A stretch of 64,000 bases of DNA from Numida meleagris (lineage: Eukaryota > Chordata > Aves > Galliformes > Numididae), in NCBI RefSeq assembly GCF_002078875.1, contig NC_034421.1, forward strand, positions 5,928,499-5,992,498, given 5' to 3'. The position numbers and the translations under genes are program-made. This document shows, one piece after another, positions 12,460 through 26,344 of this stretch (position 1 is the stretch's first letter; every line of letters starts with the position of its first letter). Below the pieces are notes generated by a model, which saw only the letters and a program-made list of their open reading frames with translations, searched no databases and was not told the origin of the DNA.

Positions 12460-13974
12460 CCTCCCCAGGAACACAAGGACCAGCGATGCTCTGCTCCCTG
12501 CCCAGCACTGGCTGCACATGTGGCTCCATTCTCAGGAGGAGCAGCAGGTGCTGCGTGAGGCTGTGCCACGGGCATTCAGCAGAGCTGCAAGGAAAAGGGG
12601 AGTAAGCCTGGTACAAATCCCCACTCAGCTCACAGGTTTTCAGAAAGCATTCCTTGCTGCCTTTTCTGCCTTGCAGGCATGAGCTAATTAAACCCCAGAA
12701 CAAGCGCAGTGTCAGATAAAAGTAACGGGATCCACATGGTGATGGTGAAGCTGTTGGGCTCATGGCTGGATTCCTGATTGCTGGCTCCTCGCTGTGGCCG
12801 TGGTTTGTGTCTCTGAAGGTCTCAGCTTGGTGTAAGCACATGCTGGATCTCACCCAACCCAGCCTGCTGCATTAGGTAAGGATCGAGGAGCGGGCCCTTG
12901 GGTCACCAACACAACACTGATGCAAGTAGTACCAAGCAACTTACATCACAGATCTGAAGTTTAATGCATTTCACAACAGCACATGAAAATCTTTCAACAG
13001 TTTGTTCTTTACTTTACGGTAAAAATGGGAGTAAGGCTCTGGGTAAGCTCACGGTCATGGGGAGAAACCTGTTCTTGGACTGATCCCCTCATCTTCTCGC
13101 AAAGCTGAGGAGGAAAGAAATACTGTTTGTAGTATGCTTTTGACAAAAGTGTATTTGTTTTTTTTTATATTTTTACTTTCCAGTTTGCGTGAATAAACAT
13201 GATATTACACTGGTTTAAGAGAACTTTGGCAGCTTTTTATTGCTGTTTTACAGCACAGTTGTTCTTAGAAACAAAAGGTTTGAATTAATGGTGTTTTAAT
13301 GTACAGGATATGACAGAAATGAAATGCAGAAATTGCACACTGGGATCCAAGTCAAAATAAAATTTGGCCGTAAGCCTGCAGCACTCCTCTGGGACACCCA
13401 AAAGGGGTGTGAACATTAACTCATACAGCAATAACCCTGGAGATCATGAGCCTGCTTCAGATTCCCACTAATGCAATAATTGAATAAAAACCATCAATTG
13501 TTGTATTAAAAACCAACCTTGAACCCTGGATAAAGACCCAGTAGTAGAACAGACTGCACGTCTGGAGTCATCCAAGGATCTGGTTAGCTGCAGTTGTCCT
13601 GTTAGAGGTGAGCCTCCAACTGCGTCCCAAGCTTTGGTCTGTGTCTATTAAGATTCAGCAGACTACTCAAAAAGAGCACTGGAGATTTTCTTTCTGTATT
13701 TTTTTTTTCAAGTTAATATAAATCCTCCAAGTACCCAAACCAGAAGGCAGCAATGAATGTCATTAAAATATCTCTGACACTTCCTTCAGGGCTTTTGAAA
13801 TGCTCAAGACCTCTTTCTATCTCTGTCAGTCTCTTCCATGCTGCCTATCACCACGTGCCTTAACTCCTCCATCTCTCCAGCCCCCATCTTGCCTCTGATG
13901 GCTCCTGCAAGGAGGGTGCATTGTGTAGTTGGAGACTGCTTCATAGTGGTGCCAGCTTGCTCCACAGACTTGGC

Positions 13975-14005
<31 letters not shown>

Positions 14006-17000
14006 GTAATTGGGAACAGGCAGAAGTTTGGGTATTAAAAAAAAAAAAAAAAAAGCGTTCCACATAATTTAGAGAAGTTAACAAAGCGTGAAACTAAATA
14101 AAAAACACCATCCGGTGCTGATCTCAACGTTTATATATGCGTGAGTGCCTATAGCCATGTAGAATATATCTGAACTGGATCCCTGCTTTCAGAACAAGCT
14201 TCTTGCTCTTTCTGTTGCTCTGACACTGTACAGTAATTTGAAGACTTTTTGACCAAATCTTTTTTCCTAGCCATGGTATACACTAAATGCCTCAGTTTTC
14301 CCACATTCCAGTTGCTTTGGATACTGCCACATTGCTGGCATGTCTCTGAATTATCACAGCAATATCTCAGAAATGCTGAAAAATGTGGGCTCTCTCTGCA
14401 TTCTATTCTTTCTGAAGATTGAAAAGGCCTAAGAGGAAGAGTAACAAGCAGGAGAAGAGTCAATAAGACAAGCATCCTGCATTCACTGGGGCTGCTGTTG
14501 CATGAGAGGATGAAGAAGCTGACCAGAGGCTGTCAGGCTGGAGGCTGGGAGGTCTCGAGCTAGCAGCTGTAATTTGACCTTGCCACTGAATGAGGCGGTA
14601 CCAAAGGGAGAAGAATCAGAAGGTTCCTCTGGCAGACTTCCAGTAGCCATGTCTGCAAGCACATTCAGATTCAGGACATCCCATTGCTTACACGCACCAT
14701 GCCATTAATGCCACTCTCATTTACTTCTTGTTTCCAAGAGGATGGAGCTTCCTGGAGCCATGTGTGTGCCTTAGTTGATCTCAGTCCCAAAGTTGAGGGC
14801 AGTTTGGTCAAATTGTGCCTTAAGCGTTGACACTGACAGCTGGCTCGTGTCTGTCAGTGGGAGGCTCAGCATAACATGGTAAAAATTGATTCCTTCTACA
14901 TTTCTTCTGTTGCTAGCCAGAGCCCAGATTAGACACATGCTCAGCCTCTCTCTAGCAAAGTTGATTTCCTGGTTGTGATTAGGGATGGTTTGCATATATT
15001 TCCTAAAGTTGTTTTCCTTTTATTACTATCATTTAAATAGAATTTTGTGTATCGTTGCTTTTCCAAGACATCTGCACTTCAAAAGACGCTTGCCAGCTTT
15101 GGTTCTGAAAAAGGATGTGTAAATTCCACAGCCAAAAGGACTTGCATTGACCAAGGCTCCGACCCAAATGCCCTTCTGCAAAGCCCCAGTCTTCCTGTCA
15201 TCCCACTACTTCAAACTCAAGCTGCAAGAGACACTGAAGGAATTAGAACATGTTTATCAGAGCACTTACTGGAAAGCGCGATGTTAAATCACTGCCTGTG
15301 GAACAGCCACCAGGATGAGTAATAACAAGCTGCTAGCCTGTCAGTTCTCCTCTGGCCAATGCTTTTGGCAGCAGTGTGACTCTCCTACCCATCTCTATAC
15401 CCATGAGGAGTGGGAGAGAAGGTGAAACCGGCTGTCCTCATGAGCTCATTTTTCCTTCCTGAATTAGAAGTCGTACTGCTGAGCGAAGAGGTGCATTCAC
15501 TTTTTCCATCAGTTCCCCACCGTGGTGCATGGCTGAGCAGATCCATGTTTGAGACTTGTCCACGCTGCACTGGGGGTACATGTTCATCTCCTTCAGTGGG
15601 GCTCTGAGAGGCAGCTCTGTGTGGAAGGCAGAGCAGAACTTTCAGGCACATTAAAATACAACTTGGTCATTGCTTGCAAAAGGACTCGAAAACATTGGCT
15701 ATGTGAATTGGAAATCTGGACTCCCTGTGAATGCCCAGCCATGCTTTAATCCCTCTTGATAAGGCACCAGAGACATGATAACAGCTCCTCTTCTTCTCCT
15801 CCCTCCACGGAGGAGCAGGGATTTTCTCTTCTGCACAAACAGCTTCCTATGAAGAGTTTTTCTAAAAAGACTTTCCTGTGAATTGACACTGCTATCACCA
15901 TCCCATCCAGAATGTATTATCCCAATCACGAACCTAGATTAAACAATGCCTTTTAGGAAGCACTAATCCCACACAGCAACAGAGTGGCTATCAGTGGCAG
16001 AGCTTGAGGAGCACCCGATTTTCTCTGAAAACACAGTGGATCCAGGATCAATATTTCTTCTTCACAGGTAGAGCTGGGAGTGATGATGCAACTGCACCCA
16101 CACCTCGTGGGAATACAACGTTTCAGTCAGCCTTTGGCTCAGCGGGAATCACGGAGCATTTGGATGCTGAGATTTATCTCCTTTACCAAAAAATAGACAA
16201 AATATTTCAACATTGCATCTCATTGTGAAAGTCCCACTCATGCAGCCAAAACAAAATGTTCTGACCTTATTCACACAAAATTGCATCATAAGCTTTGATT
16301 CGTCGTCCAGTCCTCTTGCAACCGTAAACTTCGGTAAGTCCTTTTCCTTTGGCAGCATCCCTCTGGTTTTATGAGGTCTGTGGGGGGTTATTAATGTAGT
16401 TCCTGACTCCCTGACAAGCCAATACAAGAAGCACTTTTTCCATCTGAAAAACATCCCCCAGATCCCACAGAAACAAGTGTCATTCAGACAGAAAAATGTG
16501 TACACCTGACCAGTGCCCCATTGCACTCTGAGTGCTGCACTGCAGGGATGTTACAGGTCCTGGGGCACTGCCTTTGCTCTGAGCTATTTTTAATCACCAG
16601 AGAAATTTCCAATCATGTCTCCTTTTTTTCAAGTTTCCTTCATCTCCTGCTTTACCCTCCCTACAGTTCTCATTTCTACTTGGTAGATTCCTGGCTCTAT
16701 GCTATATGCAAACTGGCTATTCTGCTGACAAAAATGGGCTTACGACTGAAATATTCTGGGTTCCTATGTGGCTAAATGATGTTAAAGATGTAGGTGTGAC
16801 ATGGAAACATGCAGAAAGGAGGATGGGTCTGCAGACCCTAACTCTCCCTTAGCTGTTCAAGGAGTCAGGGCCACACAGCCCTATAAACACCACTGTTTTA
16901 ATCACTTTTGGACACATATGCCTATGTCCATCCCAGCACCACAGACAGTCACAATAGCCCACGCATCATCCTTTGCCAGATCTGTCCAAGTTTTTGTCTG

Positions 17001-17530
17001 TGCTCTGACAGGTGAGATGGAACAAGATGATGACAAGGAAAAAACAAGAGGGAAGGCCAGGAATATATATGCAGGGATAATGGGAAATTAAGGGGACATG
17101 CGCCAACAAGTTAGAAACAGGTTTTTGTGCAGAAACACTGTAATGACACACCTATGTACTGAGGCTCAGTGAGGTCTCATTATACACAGGTCCAACCAAT
17201 CTTCTCTTGAATTCTAGAGCTGCTGGCTGCCAGCTGAGCAGATTCAGGCTGGATTTGTTACCTGTCCCTTGCTTAGTGAGTTCTGTCTTTCCTATCCCCG
17301 TACCAGGATGACAAAGCTCACAAATCAGAGCCAAAATGGAAGGAGCACCCACACTCCTGTCCTCAGCTGCCGTCTGCATCCCCTGGAGATGTGCCTGGGT
17401 GGAGCAGTGTTGGTTCCTCTTCATTGACCCTATCCATAGGAGGGAAGAAGGGGTAAATGCATAGATGCTGCAGAGCAGTCAAGTTCTCTATTTGCACTTT
17501 GAACAAGTGAAAGTGCCCACAAATATTGGG
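12460..17530. other. non-coding stretch with homopolymer runs
   Basis: No gene is recognised. The interval 12853-13826 has no open frame of 60 codons and is A+T-rich. Apart from the poly-T/poly-A pair near 14.0 kb, listed separately, I see no repeat or RNA gene. Confidence 0.5.
13985..14054. repeat. poly-T(20) / poly-A(18) inverted homopolymers
   Basis: A run of 20 T (13985-14004, preceded by a shorter T run at 13977-13982) is followed after 32 bases by a run of 18 A (14037-14054). A single strand could fold into an A:T stem of up to 18 pairs with a 32-base loop. Two oppositely oriented retroposed tails or independent slippage are alternatives. No recognisable retroposon body flanks either run. 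Confidence 0.8.
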
Positions 17531-17532
17531 TT

Positions 17533-17558
17533 TTTTGTTTGTTTGTTTGTTTGTTTTT
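17533..17558. repeat. (GTTT)n microsatellite
   Basis: Six consecutive GTTT-type tetramers follow a T6 run and end in T5. It is a simple slippage-prone tract. Confidence 0.85.
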
Positions 17559-17589
17559 GAGGTGTACATTAAATGATAGTTGTATGGGA

Positions 17590-17880
17590 ATTGTTAAGAC
17601 CCGGCCTGAACTGATGATTGAGCACCTGGTGAAGGGACACAGCTAGCACTGGGAGCACAGGTGAAAACAATTCAGGTTCCACCCCCACCTCCCTAAGCCT
17701 CATTTAAGGTCTGGCTGCCACCAGGGAAAGATTTCTATCTGGAGATTCCTCTTTTTGGAGTATTTGGTGAGCCCTGATCCTTGGGATAGGTAAGCAAATC
17801 TTTCTTCAACTGGACTGTGACCATAGTCCTTTCTTGGGTAATTTAGAACTGGTTATCTGTCATTGCTTCTCCCTGTGACA
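17590..17880 (+). repeat. possible LTR-like remnant
   Basis: The segment has a layout reminiscent of an endogenous retroviral LTR: a C-rich stretch (17676-17697), then a TATA-like CATTTAAGG at about 17700-17708, then a segment of the kind found downstream of an LTR cap site. It also resembles avian repeat sequence that I half recognise but cannot name. I cannot define TG...CA termini, a primer-binding site or a target-site duplication, and no retroviral gene is adjacent. It could equally be unique sequence. Confidence 0.2.
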
Positions 17881-20800
17881 GTGGAGATCCTTCTGGAAAG
17901 CCAGGTTGAATCCAGGTGATCTTAAGGCCCAAACTGCTTTTCCCTGGAGCCAGAGCAATCCTCCCACTGACCTCACGTCCCTTAGCAAGGATAACCCTGT
18001 GGTTCTGTGTGGTTGCCTTCACCATGCAGAGCCTTCATCCCCATGGCAATGGGCAGGGGGACAACCTACACAGATAACACCTGAGGGGAGAAGATATTAC
18101 ATTTTTCAAAATGGGGAATTCTAAAGATCTTGTCTGTCAAGGGTGGATATGTCCTGGAACAGGTGAGGGCTCAGTGGAGAAGGCAGAGTTACGTATGTTT
18201 GCTGTAGCAAAGCAACAGTAGCTAATGTGAAAGACCATTCCAAGGCTGTTTTTTATTACTTGAGGTCCTTTGAATTGGAGTTTTAACAAGCATTACTGAC
18301 TCAACCGGTAAACATGGTAACTGTTGCTAACAGCGTGCAACAATTAAGCAAATTAATCTCAACACAGCCACATGCTGTTACGCTTGCGGGCCCCTTCGTC
18401 TGGCTTCCCCTCTGAAAGGAGGAGGGCTTTTGCCTCCCTCCTTGATTTAAGTGATGCTGTTTTTTCCAACCAAACTGTGAACTCAAACATTCTGTGAGTG
18501 GTTGGCTGAGGTACCATCACAGCCTGAGGTGCCATAGGAAAAAACCTGCCCTGGCAGACAAGGGAGAAATGACAGAGATTTGGATGTGAGATCTTGTCAT
18601 TCGTGGTGGTCCTAGCAGCTGATCTGTAGACACAAAAGCGGTGTTGGTCACCTTGAAGGCTGCTGTTGTGCCACCAGGAGACATCCATTCACCTTAGAAA
18701 GGTTTTGAATGCTGCCAAAGGGCTGGTTGTGCTGCTGGCATAGAAAACTATGTGGGCACTGGGGCTGGGATTGGAGAAAATGAAGGAATTGGTGCTATCA
18801 GCAAATCCAATGCTCAGTAAAAACCTCAGAAAGAACCCAATTCCTGGCAAGCAGTGCTTTTGCCTGACCTCTGCAATTGAGGCTTCTCATGGCTCTGAGT
18901 TTAGGTTGCAATAAACTGAAGTACCCAAAAGCTGGAGTCGTTTTTAGGAATGCAAAACTCGAAACAAAGTGACTGCCTGGTTCCACTTTCGCTGATGCAC
19001 AAGAAGAATATGGATTCACCAGGGTCACCACACCCTGTCAGCTTTCCTGCCACCGATGTCCAGAATGAAAATGTCATTTTATTCAAGTCCAAAGTGAGAC
19101 CAAATGAAGCACAGCTGCCAGAGCTCAGCTGGAGCCCAGTAAATCACCCTGAAAACACTTATGTCATCAACTTCTGAGTTTTCTTCAAAGAGAAGCCACC
19201 AATGAAAGCAAAGAGAAGCAGTGCACAAGTAGGTGTGGGAAAGACTCTTGGAGATGATGTCTGCAGGTGACCTGTACCATTTCAGCCATTTAACCACACT
19301 TAAAGTTCCCCATTACTATGGAAATATTCCCTGATGCCTGGGCAATTTCTAAGGATTCTGATGCCCATCAAGGCTATCAGGTGAATTAGATACTCATGCA
19401 GTAACATCTGCTCTCTTTGACCTCACAGCAGAGAATCCCAAGGTGGTTTGTCAACTGAAATTAGGCAGAGCTTGGTCAGTCTTCCCAAGAAAGCAGAAGG
19501 TACTTAAATCCAACTCAGCTTTGTAGACTCAATAAAGATTGTAAAAGATGGCTCATTTCTGCTACTTACAGAAAAACAAAAACCCGAGACATCAAGAGCC
19601 AAGACATTTACTTCTTGGCCTTTCTTCTTGGAATGTTTCATGATCGTTCTGGGACATGGGTTTTCAAGAAAATGCGGAGAGGAAGGATATGTTATATGGG
19701 CAATGTTGCAATGCCACGCTGCTATAGAACGAAGATTATTTACAAAATATAATTACATAAGCAAACAACAGAAAGGGAAGTCAGAGCTTCTGCATGGTGA
19801 TGATGGGGAAATGGAGGCATGGCAGGGTTGAGTGCTATGTGTTGGTGTAGGCAATCAGGAGGCTGCAGTGCTATGAGATGAGAAGTTTCTTCCACTCTCC
19901 CAATGCAGCTCCTTCATCACTGAAAAGTGAGGGCTGAAGGCTGCAGGCAAAACTGGAGTCAATGTGTGGCCAGGAGAGAGCATCCTATGGCAAGGTGGAG
20001 TGGTGGTGAGAGGCTGACAGAGCAAAGGGCTTAGGAGAAAGCGCTCAGAGATGAGTCAGGCTGCCAGTCCAATGGGACTCCGGTCTCTGAATAAAGGCTG
20101 AGGAGAAGCTCCCCTATTTGGCCCATGACAATAGAAAGCCATCCAGATGAAAATCCGCGGTCAAAAGCTCTCTAGCTTGGAGGTCTGCACTGGAGCAAGT
20201 GAGCTTTTCAGCAATGCAACATGAACCTCAAGCAGATCAGCGAGGAAATCACCCTGTGACAGTAGCTAAAAATACGCTGGAGCAGAAACCATTTCAAGGC
20301 AGGCCAGAGCCGCTGGAGCACCCTCTCCCCAGCAGACCTTTCCAATCACTCTAGCGTGCTTCCTTTTTCCCTTTTTTCTTTATTTTTTTTTAACTGAATT
20401 GGATGGGACATGACTTCCTATTGTGACCAAAATTACTTCCGTAGGATTGTGGGGGAGAAACCAGAAAAGAAATATGTTAATTTTTCCTCTGAGGCCGGGA
20501 AAGAGAAAGAAAAGAGAAGCTGGATATGCAGATGGATAAATGATTAACCAGGCACTGTCCTTTATCTGTCTGGAAGTCCTCTGGAAAATAAAGGTTAAGA
20601 AAAGAGTACAGAAGCAACTGGCCATAGAGCTCATTAATCTGTCTCTTTTTGTTGGCACCGGCCAGGTACTCGGACCCCCAGGGGCTCTCAGCATCCACTT
20701 TCAGCATATTTCTGTGATAACCAATGCAGTGGTTTGCGTCCAGCGATGACTAAGTGGTGGATTTTGCACTGTTACCTTACCTTACCCCCAGTGTTTTCAG

Positions 20801-23800
20801 ATTACAGGACAGCACAATAATCAGCTTGGCAAAGGACCTTGGTCAGTCTACACTTTTAATATGATTTCCAGAAAGAAAAAGCCTTCAGGTTTGTGTGAGC
20901 AAGAAAGAGCCCAGGTTTCTTCAGAGTTAAATAACAACAGAGAGCTGAAAAGAGAGGGAGTCATCCGAAAACACAGCCCTCCTTAATGAGAGAGTTTTGA
21001 CCGGCATAGTTGTTCTTCTTCCAAGTATTTTCATTGTTTTGTTCCCCTGGAAAAGAAAGCAGCCTACATTCCCAATGCACTGTACATGCAGAGCTGAGGA
21101 AAACCATGGCGGGGAGGTTCTCAAGGCAGCTCACATCACCCCCTTCTGCTCAGCACGCCTTGCGCAATGGTGCTCTGCAGCTGCACTTTGCACTTCTCCA
21201 GCAGCCCTGGTGCCAAGCAACACGAGTGCTGTAGGAGGATTAATGCCACTGGGGCACGTTCCTATGCAGAAACAGAGCAGCCTGGGACAGGGCGATGGGT
21301 CCCAGTGTCAGGGTCTCTGCAGTGAAGGCTACTGCCACATGGCATTGCTTCCTGCTGCAGCTGTGGAAACTGAGGCACAGGTGTGCTGCCCTGCTTCGTG
21401 ATGCTCAGTGCATACTTACTGAGTCCCACGAGGCGTCCTGTGACTTTGACAGAGAAAAATCGGCAAAACAGGTGGGAATAAACACAAAACCAAGCAAATC
21501 CATTTTCCCCTTCACCAGGGAGCTGCTGCCTGTTCTGGGTTTGGAGGAAGGAGAAATGGTTAAAATGATCTGTCCCACCAGAGATCACAGGAGACCCCCC
21601 TTTGTCAACGTGGAGTGCTTGCCAGATATTGGGCTGAATAATTAAGCAGCTACTTAACCCTCGGACAGCGTGGCTCCCTGCTCCTGACAGCCCGTGCTCA
21701 CGTAGCTATAGCAACGAGCTGGGCGCCAGCCTGTTGACTGAAGAATATGGAAATCACAAGGATTTAATTTTGCTGTGGCACAAAAAACTTGTTTGATCTG
21801 AGGGTTGTGGCTTTTCTGCAGCTTTCAGCAAAGAATAATTTCTATATTCATATCTCCCATTCAGATGTCAGTTAATAGCGCAAAAAAAAAAAAATATGGC
21901 CAAATGATTCTCAAAAAAATCATCTCAGTTTTCTGGGCTGGATTAACACTTCAAATGCCAATGGATGTGAAATATCTTTGCTTCGTCCTGACGTAAGAAG
22001 GGCTGGAGAGGCACTGGCCCCCACTGTGCCCCAAGGATGGGACTGTGGGCAGAGCCAGAGAGGGCACAGCAACACTCAGGAAAGGGCTATGGGAAAAAAC
22101 AAGTTCCTTCCAAGTCTGTTATTTATGGGACGCTGGGTTAAGGTACACACAGCAGGAGAAGAGCATACCTGGGCCAAATCTGTGTCTTGATAACAACTGC
22201 CTTGGCAACAACTGAGTTACTGGAGGAAAAATGGCAGAAGTGAAGCAGCATCAGCACTTTGCTAAGAGGAATAGCCAAAGGGATGGACTCAAACAGTGGT
22301 GCTATTTTTATTTTCTCTTTCTTGTATGTTGGAGGGGTGGAGGTTGAAGCAGATAGAAGCCTTCATACAGAATTCAGAAATTCAGAACACATGGTATCAA
22401 AAACAGCCATGTGCCTGGAGTTGGAGTGCCTACCAAAGCCAACAAACTTCTGCTGTCAGCAGTGATGGGAGCTGGACTGGCCCCAGTGTTAGCACTGCAG
22501 CTACTGCTGCTTTGCATGAAAAAGGCCTTGCATGGCCATGGCTGAGGTCAGCCAAGGCTCAGAGCTCGGATTTTCTTTTCTCCCATGTTCAGAATTTCTG
22601 GGGTATGGAGGAGCAACAGGTCTGGGATGTGGGCACTGCCATGGGCTGTAGAACCCAGCCAGTCCCAGCCTTCCCCACCAGCTGAGATATCTCCTCATCA
22701 CCATGGAGTTACCTCATGCATGGGAGTGTCACCATCAGGGCTTGGAAGCTGTTGCGCTTAATGGGATAACAGCACATGGACGACTCCTTCGGACACCATC
22801 CCATGTGGTGGGGCTCATAGGTGTAGAAAAACCACAGTCCTGGCACGGCAGCTTCTCACCACCGGGACCAGTGGGCAGCAGCTGACTCTGCAAGCTGCCA
22901 AGGGAGCAAGAGGATTTAGTTAATGGGAGAGCTAAAGCTCATTTTTCTCATCCCCAGTAAATCCACTCCTCAGTTAAAAGCTGTAACAGCTTGAACCAAA
23001 GAACGCAGGCTCTGCAGCTGCTGACTGTGACAACTCGTGACCTCTGTGGGTTGGCAAAGCTGGAAGGCTCTTGTAACACCCCCCACCCTCCCTCCCAGGA
23101 GGTTACTCTGGCTCCTACGTGGGCTGAGCTATCCACATTGAGCTGTACGTTGGAGCTGAATTTTAAGTGCTTGGGGTAACACAGCCCTGCAGGGCAGGGG
23201 CTCCTCTGAGGTACTGCTGCAGTAGAAGAACATGACGTGGTTTTTAAAAATACTCCACAGAAGTGACAACTTTCACCAGGTTGGCTCATGGTTTGCAGGA
23301 TTGATTGAGCACCCACATGTCTGCCCACTTCTGGTTCCTCCCTTCAGCTGTCCAGGTCCTACATAAGTTGGCTAGATACCTCACAAGAATTGGTTTTCTT
23401 AGGAAAATTCCAACCCGGCTTGAAGCCAGCAAGAGGAGCACAAGAAGAGCCCTCCTGGGAATAACACTGCAAGTGTTTGAGCTGGTACAGGTCCAGATAA
23501 GCAGAATTCTGCTGAGGGCTTTGGTGGCTGTGTCAGGAGTGGGGAGGAAGATCGGACCCAAGGGTTGTTCAGATGCAGTGTGAACTGACAGCAGAGGTTT
23601 CTGGAGAAATAGGCATTTTTTATGTCTGCATTAGCTATTTCATTCCCAGGATGATGGAAGACTCTTAAGGCTCCTAGAGTTAGTTCTGGTCCATTGAACA
23701 CATAAATTATCCTACATTTCAAAGTTGTCTGAATGAAGTACACACAAGCAGCCAGCTGGCTAGAGGACACAAATCCCATACTGTTAAAGGTTTCCCTTCT

Positions 23801-25100
23801 CAGCCATCTGCCCTTTTCTCTGTCCATAAGAATCTGTCAGTGAAGAGCAGCATGGGTCAGGCTTGGTCACTGGCCATCCTGGAGATGAGAACTGCAGAAC
23901 AGAATCCTCTCTGGCATCCATACAGAGGTCTCTCTCCTTTCTAGGAAGGCAGAGAGCCTGGGCTGTGGTAAACGTTCCTTCTCAGTTCCCTGAGTAACAG
24001 CTGGTGGGGACATCTCCTTGGCACGTGGCGGTGGCCTGAAATGGGTCAGCTGCAAAGAAGGCACTTCAGTGATTAAACACAAGCCAGGCACTTACCTGAC
24101 CTTGAAATAACCACAATGGCAGAGATCAGAAACCTTGGAACAAAGTCATGAAAGCATTGACCAAGCGATTTGCCGATGGCCTCTAATTTGCTTGAACAGT
24201 TCCCAGCCAGCCCTGCCCAAAGCCCACCTGCTGTCTGCTGGGGGCAGCGCGCAGTTCAAGTGGCTCAAAAATAGAATTTCAGAGTTCTGGAAATACTGGT
24301 ATTTTTAAGGGGTTTTTAATACCGTAATAAGAAAAAAAATGGGGACAACAGAATAAACGGTATTAAAGCTTCTAAGTAGATGTGTTTTGGAGCATTACTA
24401 CAGAAATACTAGTATCTACCAATAAAAATACCCATTCAAAAGTTTCATTCATTGGAAAATGAATTGGGAAAATGGAGAAATCACAGCTTTTACTTGAAAA
24501 TTGCTCTGCCAGTGAATTCCTAAGTTTTCTCAGAATATTGTTTCAGTGAGTGTATATCAAGCATTACAAAGAAGCAGCAACTAAAACCAGCTTTTGTGGA
24601 CCTCTTGATACCCAGAACTATTTAACTTCCCTATTGTAAGTGGATCGGGCTTTTCTTTAAAACAATATTCCAGAGCATTTGTTAAAAAAAATAATAATAA
24701 TACTATTTCAGCAGAATTCTTCGTCTGGGCTGACGCATTTGCACATACTGGTCTGTCCATGGTTGGATGAATTTTGTCTCTCCAGTCTGAAAGTTTATTG
24801 TCCATTAATAATTACCAGTATCCATTTCAGCCTGTAGGAATGAAGGGATTTGAGCGCTGATGTGCTGCTGGAAGCAGTGCTGGGCTGGTTGCTTGAATTG
24901 GAGACCACTCTGTCTGTCCATGCTATCCCGGCCAAGCAGGGTGTTTGGATTTCACCCCAGTATGAGTGGATCCAGAGCTGAACATGCTCTGGGAAGCTGC
25001 CCACCTTGGCACCAAAGACCCATGTTGAATACAGTGCTCCCAAGCCCTCCTTTTCCATGCTTTGTACACACTCTTCAAAGCACCTCTTGCTTTTCTTCTC
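17880..25100. other. non-coding stretch, nothing firmly recognisable
   Basis: No gene or RNA gene is recognised. Open frames are 142 codons or shorter and overlap on both strands without familiar domains. The part from 24270 to 24720 is strongly A+T-rich and includes a short (AAT)n tract at 24683-24703. Two RFX-box-like words near 21.7 and 22.2 kb are reported in the findings. Confidence 0.5.
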
Positions 25101-25102
25101 TC

Positions 25103-25155
25103 TTGGACTCGATCATCCCTATGGGTCCCTTCCAACTCGGGATATTCTACGATTC
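25103..25155 (+). mobile_element. CR1 LINE, 3' tip only
   Basis: About 53 bases match the extreme 3' end of bird CR1 elements: TTGGACTCGATCATCC, then GGGTCCCTTCCAACTC, then an ATTCTACGATTC tail. CR1 inserts by target-primed reverse transcription and is usually 5'-truncated, so very short 3' pieces are common in birds. The tail retains little more than one copy of the 8-base terminal repeat. It is non-functional. Confidence 0.8.
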
Positions 25156-25159
25156 AAAA

Positions 25160-26330
25160 AAATTCTCATTCTAAGGCTTTTCACATCTTCAGCCCTTTCT
25201 ACCATGCATCACTGACCCCTTCCAAAATCCCTCTGTCTTTTGCAGAGACCCAGCAACTGAAATGTAATGCAGTACTTGAGCATAGTTCATCCAGCAGAAT
25301 GATATTTAAATACCTTTGGCCATGTTTTCTTTAAGGGCCACTAGCTTGTCAAGCTATCAGGTGGCAATGTTGGTCTTAGCACGAGGAAACAGTCATTCCC
25401 ATGCAGCTGAGTGGAGATTATCGGGCAGCACCGCCATGAGCATTGGGTGGGTTCGAAGGCTGTGATTAGCCTTGGTTCCCAGGGCAGAAAATCTGCTTGG
25501 GAAATGGGCTCTGATTTTGAGCTGAGTTTTCTAGAAGAAGGGATTGTGCCCGTGCCAGGGCTGGTATTGATAGGGTACATAAACAAACGATACCGAAACA
25601 GACCCTGCGCTGTTACGGAACGGAGCTGCAGCGCCCTGGGGTTCTGCTGCAGCTCAGCGGGGTGAAGCAGTGATGGCACGAGATGATGAGATACCATAGG
25701 AAGGGACCACCCGAGTGAAGGCCTGCAGTTTAGATGCCATTGAGAAGATAGCACTGTGAAATCTGCATCTCTTCTAACAAGATTCGATAGATTTTGAACA
25801 ATAACAACATTTTGGCAGCTGTGTAATCCTCTACCTCTCTAGATGCTGCAGTCAGATTTTCACATGAAGGCTTTTCCGAGCTCCTGGAACACACAGAGAG
25901 GCATTTTCTCTGGGTGACCCAAAGCCACTTTGACCTCAATCACATGCAGAACTTCAACCAGAAGCACAGGGACTTGCATTGCAAAGGGTTTTGTTTTACA
26001 GGTCATCGCACAGCTCCCTCCAGCTGTGAAGCAGCTTCCTTCCAGCCGTACCCTGGCACAAGCATTGCAAGCAACCAGCTCTGCTTTCCTTGCAAAAAGA
26101 CAACGAGCAGAAGGATACGCTGTGCTCCGCTCTGTGGCAATAGCTCCCCAAGGCAAACTCTGCTGGCTAATCCTCGGAGCCTGGCAAACCCCGCGGAGCC
26201 AAGCCGTGCCGTGGTACGAGCCCCAGCCGCTCCCTGAAGGCTCTGTTGCTGTGCAGGGAACAAGAGATCCTGTGACACAGATTAAATTGGGAGATCTGTG
26301 AGTTTTCATTCAACTCTAGCCTGAATTGTC
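25160..26330. other. non-coding stretch, nothing recognisable
   Basis: No gene is recognised. Overlapping open frames of up to 149 codons occur on both strands at 25860-26309, where the sequence is richer in G+C. None has a recognisable domain or a coding-like bias against its opposite frames. Confidence 0.5.
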
Positions 26331-26344
26331 CTTTTTTACTGTTT

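Noticed and set aside
12290..12853. 187-codon open frame on the minus strand
   Set aside because: It runs antisense to the 9-bp minisatellite and overlaps open frames on the other strand. No domain is visible.
16792..16799. Second T-box half-site AGGTGTGA
   Set aside because: An isolated 8-mer, expected about twice in 64 kb on both strands.
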